Source: Furcasterigmium furcatum
Taxonomy: Eukaryota; Ascomycota; Sordariomycetes; Glomerellales; Plectosphaerellaceae
DNA length: 64,000 nucleotides
Reading direction: 5' to 3'
Assembly: GCA_001599815.1 (NCBI GenBank)
Contig: BCIA01000003.1
Coordinates: 2,914,001-2,978,000 of the forward strand
Both the position numbers and the translations under genes were made by a program. Below the pieces are notes generated by a model that was not told where the DNA came from, did not search any database, and was given only the letters and a program-made list of their open reading frames with translations. Within the stretch, counting starts at the first letter, position 1. Each line of letters starts with the position of its first letter. This document shows, piece after piece, positions 32,545 to 41,999 of the stretch.

Positions 32545-34295
32545 TCACCTCACATATGCCAGCTTCGCAACCTCACGAGCAGCGATATCCCGTCCCTTCT
32601 CCTTCGCCTGAACCGCATCACCGAGCTGCTTCGCCTTTTGCCTCCTGGCTGCGCTCGCCGGACCGTCGCTCAGGATTTCGATGAATGCGGCACCGAGACA
32701 CTCCGGCGTCCAGGCTGGGCTGCTCTCCTTGCACGCCCAGAATCCAACGCCCGAGCCCTCGGCGAGAGCGGCAAAGCCGTAAAGGTCCACCCAGAGCGGG
32801 AGGACAACCTGCGGCACGCCGGCGCTGGACATCGTCAGCAAAGATGCATACCTTCTCGCTCGGGGTCGTGGAACTCACGCGATGCCTTCGTGGTAGCAGC
32901 TCGATCCTCCGTGGTGGACGAAAGCCGCGATGTCGCCCGTCTCCAGGAGCGCCAGGGGGTCGACGGTCAGCCACGAGGACACGCGCAGACGGCCGCTGTC
33001 GATGTGTGGCTGGAGGATCGACAGCACGGCACCGTCTGGGTAGTCGCCCAACTTCCTGTACTTCCAGAGGACTTGCGCGCCGGTCTTGGCCAGGACCTCG
33101 ACGATCGCGAGCGACATGGCGACGGCACGTTGTTGATCGTACTATCCATATTAGCAGTGCGTACCGTTATGCCCCTCTAGCAAGTTGAAAGCGGCCCGAT
33201 AACACTTGGGAGGAGACCATCAACTCACCTTGACAACGCTGCCCAGGTTAATGAGCATCGTCGGCCCCCTTTTCAGCCATGCCGCCAGCTCCGGATCCTG
33301 CGTGGCAGCGGGAGCGGACGAAAGCACGATGGGCCCGGCAACCGTGACGTTGACGGGAATAATGTCGACTGGTATGTCAGCGCCCTCGGTGTGCATCGTG
33401 ATGAACGGGGCGTCGTCGTGGTGCAGCCCAACCAAGCTCATTGGGTTGGTGATGCCGTTCGCCCGGAGGACAGCCTTCTTCTCGGCCAGGTCCGGCGCCG
33501 CGATGATGCTCCAGAGAAAGCGGAAGTTCAGGTAGATGTTCTCCGGGATTTTCCTCAGGGGCACCGGGAAGGGGAAGCCGGACGACACACTGCGTGTCAT
33601 GTCAGAAGCAGACGTGCACAGCTGGGCGTTCGCGCTCACCTTGGGTATTTCCATAGCATGCCGCCCCAGGGCTGCACCTCCAGGAAGCTGTCGACGAGCG
33701 GGTTGGGGGTGACGATGGCGTGTAGCCGGTTCTTGTCCCAGGTGGCGTCCAAGCCAGGGCGGAACAGGTAGTCGAGCACGACGACCGCGGGGTCTACCTC
33801 GTCGATGAGGGCTCCCATCTGCCTGTACAGGTCGAGGTGTTCCTCCGCACCCCACGGCGCGACGAACAGCTGGACGTCCCTGGCGAACTTACCTATGCCC
33901 GCCATGCCCGGCGGCTGCATCGAGGTGCTCAGGTTGTAGCCCCTGTTGTTTAGCGCATCCACCATACTCAAGCCGTGGAGCTCGTGAAAGACGACATCGC
34001 GAGCTGCAGGCGTCTTCTTCCGCGCGAAGGATGTTGCCCACTCGACCTTTGCGCGGGCCTTTGCGAAGGATGCGTAGTGGACCTCGATGTCGGGGTAGTT
34101 CTCGAGCAGGGAGTAGGTCGTTGCTACATGGACATTGCTCAGGCCCTCGTCTGCGTTGGTCAGGAAGAGGACGGTCTTGTTTCTCCCCTGGATGGGCGGT
34201 TGCTTGGGCGCCGCGTCTGTCGACGACCGTCCAGCCAGGAGGTAGCCCAGCGATGCCACGAGCAAGGCCCCGATGAGAAGTATTCTTGTGTACAT
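32545..34295 (-). CDS. GT1-family UDP-glycosyltransferase with N-terminal membrane anchor
   Basis: Four exons (34295-33640, 33589-33229, 33141-32879, 32824-32545) join in frame to 519 aa. Residues 1-22 form a signal anchor. The C-terminal GT-B half carries the UDP-sugar-binding stretch of GT1 enzymes: TMLINLGSV, then about 80 residues later AAFVHHGGSSCYHEGIAAGVPQ and VLPLWVDLYGFA. The last part has Asp then Leu where plant and animal enzymes have Asp-Gln, so the sugar donor is uncertain. Such enzymes glycosylate lipophilic acceptors (sterols, xenobiotics, secondary metabolites). It ends 623 bp upstream of the erdS stop and is co-oriented with it. A link to sterol aspartylation is speculation from position only. 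Confidence 0.82.
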
Positions 34296-34917
34296 GACGA
34301 GAGTCGGGTGGACAATGTGGTGTGATGTCGGACTACGACTGCACCAGCAGACAGGCCATCAGGGCTTCATATACTAGCCGTGTACCAAAGCCTCTTTCCC
34401 TCCATCGCTGTCAGCCCTACAGAAGGGAGATTAATAGTTATCTCAAGACCGGACCCTTCATTCTCGAATGATTCCGTTGGTTCCGTCAGACCGTGGGTCT
34501 CGTCAGCAGCCTCATACCCACCCCGAGATGACTGACAAGGGTTGATAGGTCTCTGTTTGACAGCTCGTCCGCGTGTCGATCCCAGACTGGCAAGTGGTAA
34601 AGGCATAGCCCGGCTCAACGGTGCCTGGCCCCCAATCCGGTCTTCGAAGACACAAAGCCCGTCAGCAAAAGTCCGAGCATGAGTCCGAGCACCTGGCATG
34701 TCAGCCCTGGTATCGATAAGAACATTGATCATGAAAAAAAGGTGGGATTCTGTCTGGGTATGTTGTAGAAACCGCAAAAGACCGTCAACTCCCAAATCAT
34801 CATCCCCCTGAGTCCCCAAACGCCATGCCCTAAGGCTATACTGTTGCGCCTCCAGATCATCCATCGTAACCGCGGGGTGTTGTACCCTGACGCCCAATCT
34901 ATGTTGCTCCACGCCCT
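34296..34917. other. Intergenic region between glycosyltransferase and erdS
   Basis: It holds the promoter of the glycosyltransferase gene and the 3' UTR of erdS, both on the minus strand. No separate gene was seen. Confidence 0.45.
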
Positions 34918-37732
34918 CTAGTCCTCGAAGAACTTGACAATCTCCCGCAGGTCCTTGACGGCAATGTCGTGCTTCGGGTAGCAGATGTACACCTGCTCGC
35001 CCAGCACGCCGAACTTCTCGCGGAACTCGGCCTTGCGCCCGAGGCCCAGGTTCTTGACGATCGCGTCGTACGACTTTGCGAGGAACCGGCCCCGCGCGCC
35101 GCCGAGGTGCTCGCCCGGCGTGAGGCGGTCCGACACGCCGACGCCGAACGTCACGGGCCCCGACACGGTCGACAGCGCGTGCTCGACGAGCACCTCGATG
35201 GCCCCGTTCGACGACCCCGGGAAGTCCAGCGCCCACTTGACCTGCCACCCGTGGCGCGGCGCGAGCTGCGCCAGCACCACCATGGCGTGCACGACGCCAT
35301 CCTTCTCCGCCGCGAAGTACCGCCTGTGCGCACTGTCGACCCACGGCCGCACCTCCGTCAGGTGCACCTGCTTGCCCTTGCGGCTCGCCTTCCAGCGCGT
35401 GATGGCCTCGTCCGCGCGGCCGCGGAAGGCGTCGTCGGGCTTGACCTCGTGGACCTTGATGCCCTCGCGCTGGATGCGGCGCGCGGCCTGGCCGTGGGCC
35501 GGGGTATGGTGGTCGCCGTCCGTCCGCTGCTCCTCCGTGCACGACAGCGAGCGCCAGCCGAGGTGCTTGCTGAGGATCTCCTCGACCTCGACGGAGACGA
35601 GCATCCAGATGGGCGTGAGCTTGAGGGTGCGGACGCAGTGGTCGACAAAGGCAGTCGCGACCTCGTTGTACTGGCGCTGGTCGCAGAGGGGGTCGCCGAT
35701 GATCATGGCGAGGCGACCCTGGGGGACGTAGCCGACGGCCGCGCCCGTGTGGTGGCGCCAGATGCGGAAACGGTCGTCGAGCCAGGACGTGTTGCTCGCG
35801 TCGCCGTAGTTTGCGATGAGCTCCTCGATCGGCGGGTGCACCATGCCGACGTGGGACTTTGTGGTGTCGGCCGCCGGATGGGGAAGGGCGGGCGGCTTAG
35901 CGGGAAGGGATCTGGGATCGCGGTGGAATAAGGTTGCGTAGCGGATATCGCCAAGCTGCAACAAAAGAGACACGAGGCGATCGAGACCCAGGCCGGCGCC
36001 GCCGTGGGGGGGAGCCCCGAGGTCGAAGGCGGCGAGGTACTCGGCCATGTCGTCCTCTGGGATGGCGTTGTCCGCCATGCTCGCGCGCAGCACCTCGGGG
36101 TCGTTGATGCGCTGGCCGCCGGAGCAGATCTCCTGTCCCCGGACGAATATGTCAAACGAGTGCGTCCACTGGGGGTCCTCGTCGACGTAGGTGTAGAAGG
36201 GGCGGGCGTTCTTGGGGAACTTGTCGAGGATGTAGTAGTCCGTCATGAACTTCTCCTTGACCAGCTCGCCGAGGCGGATCTCGTCCCTGGTGCTGAGATC
36301 CTCCTCCTCGACATCGCGCCCGTCGTCGCGGAGCATCTGGATACCCTCCTTGAAGGTGAGAATCGGTGTCTTGTCGAGGACTTGAATATCTGAGCTCGGC
36401 CACCGCTCGCGGATGGCCTTCATCTCGGGCATTGCCTGGACCGCCTTGAAGATGTCCTTGAGGACTGAGTCGACCACGGTGATGAGCTCGTGGTAGTTCG
36501 ATTTCAGGGACATTTCGATGTCGAGCCCCGTGTACTCTGTGAGATGCCTGTGAGTGTTTGAGTTCTCCGCCCGGAAGACAGGGCCAATCTGGGTTCGATG
36601 GTCAGTTCTTGAACACAATACTGAAAGCCGGGGCATCATCACGTACCTCGTACACCCGCCCAAAGTCGGCGGAGATGGCCATCTGCTTGGCGAGCTGGGG
36701 GCTCTGGGCGAGGAAGGCCCTGCGGCCGAAGTAGTTGACCTTGAAGACGGCGGCGCCGCTCTCCGTCGCCGCGGGCTGCAGCTTGGGCGTCTGCATCTCC
36801 ATGAAGTTCTGCGCCTCGAGGGAGTTGCGGAACGTGCGGGTGATGGCGGCGCGGACGCGGAAGAGGGCCTGGTTCGAGGGGTGTCGGAGGTCGAGGATGC
36901 GCGAGTTGAGGCGCATGTTCATGGTGTCGGGCGGCCTGTAGTTGGAGAAGGCGAGCTGGTGCGCCGAGCTGACCAGGTAGATGGAGTCGATGTTGACCTC
37001 GACGTCGGAATGGTTGGCGGACCGCACATCCTCCACGGGCTTCTGCAGGACGCCGGTGACCTGGACGATGGACTCTGGGCTCAGGTGCTGGACCCAGCGC
37101 ACCATGTTGGGATGGGCGCGGGAGAGGACGCCCTGGATGGTGTCTGTCTGGTCGCGGAAGAGGACGAAGTCGAGGAAGCGCGACATGCGGCGCTGGGTGT
37201 GTATCCTGGCGCGGAAGGTCACGGTGTCGCCGATGGCCTGCTCGGTGGCCTGGGCGACCGAGAGGATCTTCTCCGGCTCGGCCAGGGTCTCTGACGAGTC
37301 GGAGCCATAGCGGTCGAGGGACTCGCGGGGCTCGGGCTCCTCGTCGTCCCGGATGATCCTCGAGGGCTGCGACCGCGTGGTCTGGGAGCTCTGTCGCGAG
37401 GCGGTGGAAGGGCTGGCGGTGCCGATGTTCTTCGGGCGGCGGCGGACGTCCGAATCACTCTGGGTGCCCTCGCGGAGGTCGAGGGGCAGGGGCTGTATGT
37501 CCCTCTTCAGGCCGAGATTCAGCCCGTGACGCTCGAACTCGCGGCTTCCTCGAGCAGACGAGGCATTGCGAAGGGCGGACTTTTCGAGGTGATCGGGCTG
37601 TGACTGGGACGCGCGCAGATGGATGTCGCCCTTGAGGTGGGTGAGCCTGTGGGCGATTCGGGAGAAGGGGTTGTTGGAGGAGGAGCGTTGACGAGAAGTG
37701 GCATCGCCCGCCGTCATTGTTGCTGCGCCCAT
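34918..37732 (-). CDS. erdS: AspRS-DUF2156 fusion, ergosteryl-aspartate synthase (ErdS)
   Basis: Two exons (37732-36647 and 36588-34918) give 918 aa, or 913 from the second ATG at 37717. Residues 1-160 are disordered. About 165-270 form the OB-fold anticodon-binding domain (VTFRARIHTQRR). About 285-580 are a class IIb AspRS catalytic core with motif 2 FRAEN and TEYTGLD and motif 3 GAGLGLDRLVSLLL, all intact. About 600-918 form a DUF2156 (MprF-like, GNAT-fold) transferase domain with HTGAAVGYVPQGR and ALDFPGSSNGAIEVLVEHAL. Fungal ErdS charges tRNA(Asp) and moves aspartate onto the 3beta-hydroxyl of ergosterol. It is longer than a housekeeping AspRS and lacks a mitochondrial presequence. The divergent hydrolase gene to its right is the ErdH candidate. 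Confidence 0.92.
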
Positions 37733-40217
37733 ATAGGGCTGAGGGCGATACTAGAAGAAGTAATCGTAGAATCGTAGATTGCAGCTTGCCAAGGCGGCTC
37801 CGGGCTCTGCGGCGAGAGCTGCCAGTGGTCGATGACGCTGACGACGTGCCGGGGTGTAGGGGCGGGAGCCGTGCAAGTAAGACGGGCGGGAGCTTCGGGC
37901 GTCGGCGTTTATGCGATATAAGTCGGGGGAGAGGGCAGAGCAGAGAGCGTAAGTCGTCTTGTAGTTGAATGAAGAGAGAAGTGTCGGGCTGGGAGCTGGG
38001 CCGTGAGAAATTCGACGAGGATGTGCGATTGACGACGTCAACGGCCGAGGATCGAGCGATCTGCGCAGGCCAAGTACCGAATAAATAATGCTACTGCTGT
38101 ACCTCCGCGGTGGTGGGAGTGGGAGGTTGTTATTAGTTGGCAGCGGATCTCGGACTGGGACTGGGCTGGGCGTGAGTGACGGCAGGGCCGGGACCTTGGA
38201 CAGAAAAGCATCAGCCAAGGAGGCGACTCGGCGTGCCTGACTGACTTTCTTCTCCACCCCTTTGGCTTTTTTCCCTCAGGCATGCCGAGGCGGATAGTAA
38301 TAGCTTACTCTGAATGTATTCTCTCCCGCCCTCAGGATTACCAAGGTACTCCCTCACGCCCCTCTGCCCGCCCGTCGTATCCGACTTAGGCCGCCCATGA
38401 ACGCCCGGGATGTTTCCTTAGCCGCTTCTGGTCTTCTATTTCCTCGACTAGCCCTACGACTAAGCAGCAAGCCTTTGTCACCTGAGCAATAGAGGCGCCT
38501 AGTACCCGTCGCCCGTCCCGAGTCAAGTCGTGATGGACTGCTCCCTGGACCCCGAGCTCCCGAGGGGCCAGAACGGGCATTGTGCCCTCCACCCTACCCT
38601 GCTGCTCTCTGGCCTTTGTGCGACTGCTGGCGGCTTCAACGTCATGACGGCCGGCCATGGCTGGGAGGCTGAGACACGGAGGCTGATCGATCTCAACATC
38701 TCTTCCCGCCATGCGATGCGACCGGAGCTTTTGGTACGGGGAGCACAAGAGACTGCTGTGGACTGTTGGTACATAAGCTGGGCCTCCCCCCGTTCACATG
38801 TCCGATGGCGTAACGTGCAAGCCGCCGGCGTGCGCCAACGCATCCTGCCCCGTCAGACTGCAGCCCCCAATCCGAGGAGAGAGATGCCTGTTCACAGACA
38901 CACAAGAATGGGGCTGGAACGTCTTGTCATCCAGGCGAACCAGGGATGTGATGCTTGGTCCCCATCGGTGACGATTCGGACTGAACACTCCAGACGGGCT
39001 GAACGAGCTGAGGAGGGGGGCAAGGGGCACCGAGAATCGCAATTAGAGGCTGCAGATTCCCCTGGAGAACCGTTGAACGGCCTGGCCGGCTCCCCGTTGC
39101 CGTGCCGAGAGGGAGATCGATGCAGAGAGAATCATGCCTTGGCTCGCGAAAGTGAGAGGCTCAACGCCCCAGGGGGACTGCAGACGATTTCATCCGGCAA
39201 GGAGGTGCTAATGACGTCAGGGGGCGCCAAGATGACCAAGATGGTGGGACCTGGCGGCGTTCCACCCCCGCAACCGCAAAGCTTGGGCATGGCATCTGTC
39301 ATTGGCGGCGAACATGTTCTCGCACGGCACTAACATTCGACTGCCGTTCAACGCAGAGAGCTGTTAGGGATGGCTGAGGTGATTCACCCGCTCCTTGCTC
39401 TGTTTCTGGCCCACGCGACGTCTCGATCACTCTCGGAGTTATCGCTATCGCCTCTTCGCCTCTTGCTCCAAACCGGTTGTCTGGGGGCCTACAGGCCACT
39501 CGATTTCCTTCATCTACTGCCGCCGTGTCACAATTTCACCAGGCACTGCTTTGCAACCTTCATCCCATCTGAATGGAAGACACGAGACTGCAACCGCACA
39601 CCCAAACTTCTCCCCTCCTTCGTTACACGAGTAAGCAGTAGGACAACCCATTGAACAAGCGTATCCCGACTCTCGGCATCCTCGGAGTCGATAAGAAACA
39701 GACGGCCCATCCACTCGGCGCCGGCATCCAGGGAAACCTCAGCTAGACCCCGCCGACTTGCGGCTTTGTCATCGCCCGCCCGTCCCATCTGCGAACCTCG
39801 GGGGGCCGTGATTTGCAAACTTGGGAGCTCGAGTCAGAAACGAACCCGTCCCACCGGTACGAGTTCGGACCCGAGACATGCAAGAGACTTGACTCTGTCT
39901 TGCCGCGCGTGATCTGATTGCTCAGTTCGCAACATCGCTCACCGTACTACTTGTAATCCCGACCAACCACCACCACCATTGCCTGCCCGCGCATCCGAGA
40001 CTCCGTGCTGGTCGACCCTTCACCATCCTTCCAGAACACTAGGCACCGTCGTTTTCAGTCGGGCCATCAGCCGGGATTCTCCGGTCTACCAGGGACCCCC
40101 GTGGCAGCTGCTGGCATCACGCGCGCATCTGGTTAACCCACCCTCAACACCACCGCTGCCGTATTCCCATTCCGGACTCTCGGCACCGCAACGGTCCCTC
40201 AGGCTGCAGGCCAGGCC
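37733..40217. other. 2.5 kb divergent promoter between erdS and hydrolase
   Basis: This is an unusually long gap between two divergent genes. An ORF of 267 codons at 38530-39333 (+) lacks any domain pattern, and opposite-strand ORFs overlap it, so I do not call a gene. A CRE palindrome lies at 39212-39219. The stretch next to the hydrolase (39950-40217) is pyrimidine-rich like a leader. Confidence 0.45.
39212..39219. promoter_or_regulatory. TGACGTCA (CRE) palindrome
   Basis: This is a perfect bZIP/ATF-CREB site, 998 bp upstream of the hydrolase start and 1.48 kb from the erdS start. Such sites respond to stress-activated ATF factors in fungi. One copy only, so function is inferred. Confidence 0.3.
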
Positions 40218-41999
40218 ATGTCGCGAAACGCCGTCACCCCGGGCCCGACCGCAACACCGGGATCCCGTCGTTCCCGCCTGTCCGCCCGCCTGTCAGGGAC
40301 AAGGTCAACGGCCCAGTCGAGCCACTCCCCGCAGGGCAACCCGTTCGACGAAGAGCATGTCAACCCCCTCGAGTCCATCGCGAGATGGCGACTGACCGCC
40401 AACGCCATGGCCCTCCGGTCCGGGGCCTCCTTTGCCTTTGCAATAGGCAACCGATCCGCCCCGGCACCGCCGGAACCCTCCCAGACGCTGCTGCTCGACT
40501 CGACCCTGTCACCTGAATGGAAGGACAAGGGTGTCATCCGTGTCGACGTATGGGAGCCGGACGCCGGGCGAGTCACGACGCCTCAGACCCCCATGCAGGA
40601 GACAGAGGAGGTGGAGCTCAAGGGAGAAACGACGGAAGACGAGGACGATACCGAGTCGGTCGCCCTGTCGCAGCCGGTGTCCCGAATACCCTCAAGACAG
40701 CCCTCGAGGCAGTCGTCGCGGCAGCTTCTGCGACAGCTCTCAAGACAGCCGTCGCGGGAAACATCAAAACAGCTGTTCCGGCAGCTCTCACGGACAACAT
40801 CGTCGAAGCAGCTCTCGGATGACGGGAAGGATGCTGCTCTCGCCGGAGCACTCGGGGCCTGGGACAACTCCGAGGCCTCCTCGTCCGTCAACATCTCGGA
40901 CCGCCCTCCTCCTCCCAAACGCCTGGCACTCATCAACTTCCACGGCGGCGGCTTCGTCCTCGGCAACGGCACCGACGACGCCCGCTGGGCCGCCTCCGTG
41001 ATGGAATCCTTCCACGCCGTCGTCTTCTCCGTCAACTACCGCCTCGCCCCGGGCTACCCCTACCCGACCCCCGTCGAGGACTGCGTCGACGCCATCCTCC
41101 AGATCGCCTCCCGCGCGGACGAATTTCACATCGACCCCGCGCAGATCTTCCTCTCCGGCTTCTCCGCCGGCGGCACCCTCGCCCTCGCGTCCTGGGTCGT
41201 CCTCCAGGACCCGGCGCGCTGGGGCTACACGCTCCCATTCCCCACCCCCGCCATCGCGGGCTTCCCCCTCTTCTACCCGCTCCTCGACTGGACCATCCCC
41301 CGCGACATCAAGCGCCGCCTCTGCACCCACCCGGACGACACCCTCTCCCCCGGCATGACGAACCTCTTCGACGCGAGCTACCTCCACCCGCCCATCCCGC
41401 GCGAGGGCCGCGACGACCCGCGGCTTTCGCCCGGCCTGATGCCGGAGGACATGCTGCGCCGCCTGCCGCCCGTGCACCTGTGCCTCTGCGAGAGGGACAT
41501 GCTGCTGAACGAGGGGCTCAAGTTCGCGGAGCGCGTGCGCGAGGCGGGCGGCACGGTGACGACGCGCGTGGTGCTAGGGGAGAAGCACGCGTGGGACAAG
41601 CCGCCGCCGTTCGTGCCGACGCTGAGCGTGGGCGTGGAGTACCAGGCGGCGATCGTGGCGATGCGGCACTGGAGGGACGCAGACGGGGAGGTGCTCACGA
41701 AGCGGGACGTCGGGTCTGTGAGTGACAGGACGGAGGTCGTGCCGGGGATCACGGTGGCGGAGTACATCGAGGGGGGCGACGAGGGGAAGATGCGGTCGGA
41801 CGGGACGGAGACGCTCCTGAATCAGGGCGGGAAGGGGAAGATGGGCGTGGCTAGTATAGACGAGAGAGACAAGCACACGAGTAGAGATGCGGGAGAGAAG
41901 ACGTCGAGAGACGATGATGACGACGAGACGCCGACTAGAGATGATGGGACGTCATCCAGAGCGGACGGGTCGACTTCATTATGGCATGAGGCGTATTAG
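40218..41999 (+). CDS. Alpha/beta hydrolase (HSL type), candidate ErdH
   Basis: This is a single-exon gene of 593 aa. The core is a hormone-sensitive-lipase type alpha/beta hydrolase: oxyanion motif HGGGF (about residue 240), nucleophile elbow GFSAGG (about 314), the acid near CERDMLLNEG (about 425) and the His near EKHAWDK (about 455). Between the first strands (RVDVWEPDAG, about residue 110) and LALINFHGGG lies a 100-residue low-complexity insert rich in SRQ. A hydrophilic tail of about 100 residues follows the core. Its place, divergent from erdS, makes it the candidate for ErdH, the ergosteryl-aspartate hydrolase. That identity rests on synteny and fold; a general esterase is the alternative. 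No signal peptide is evident. Confidence 0.82.
   Translation: MSRNAVTPGPTATPGSRRSRLSARLSGTRSTAQSSHSPQGNPFDEEHVNPLESIARWRLTANAMALRSGASFAFAIGNRSAPAPPEPSQTLLLDSTLSPEWKDKGVIRVDVWEPDAGRVTTPQTPMQETEEVELKGETTEDEDDTESVALSQPVSRIPSRQPSRQSSRQLLRQLSRQPSRETSKQLFRQLSRTTSSKQLSDDGKDAALAGALGAWDNSEASSSVNISDRPPPPKRLALINFHGGGFVLGNGTDDARWAASVMESFHAVVFSVNYRLAPGYPYPTPVEDCVDAILQIASRADEFHIDPAQIFLSGFSAGGTLALASWVVLQDPARWGYTLPFPTPAIAGFPLFYPLLDWTIPRDIKRRLCTHPDDTLSPGMTNLFDASYLHPPIPREGRDDPRLSPGLMPEDMLRRLPPVHLCLCERDMLLNEGLKFAERVREAGGTVTTRVVLGEKHAWDKPPPFVPTLSVGVEYQAAIVAMRHWRDADGEVLTKRDVGSVSDRTEVVPGITVAEYIEGGDEGKMRSDGTETLLNQGGKGKMGVASIDERDKHTSRDAGEKTSRDDDDDETPTRDDGTSSRADGSTSLWHEAY
40674..40818 (+). repeat. In-frame SRQ-rich tandem repeat region
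   Basis: These about 48 codons of the hydrolase gene encode a repeated unit of the type SRQPSRQ / LRQLSRQ with drift. The DNA shows a matching imperfect tandem repeat built from CAGCTCTCAAGACAGC-like units. It falls inside the insert that splits the hydrolase's N-terminal strands from its HGGG strand. Confidence 0.75.

Noticed and set aside
31664..32548. 294-codon minus-strand ORF between the DUF1593 and GT1 genes
   Set aside because: No domain, signal or membrane pattern was seen and its composition is uneven; it is probably a chance frame.
34969..35931. 320-codon plus-strand ORF opposite erdS
   Set aside because: It is a shadow frame of the DUF2156 domain with Val/Asp/Arg/Leu-rich composition.
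38530..39333. 267-codon ORF between erdS and the hydrolase
   Set aside because: It has no recognised pattern and overlapping minus-strand ORFs of equal quality; transcript data would be needed to revive it.
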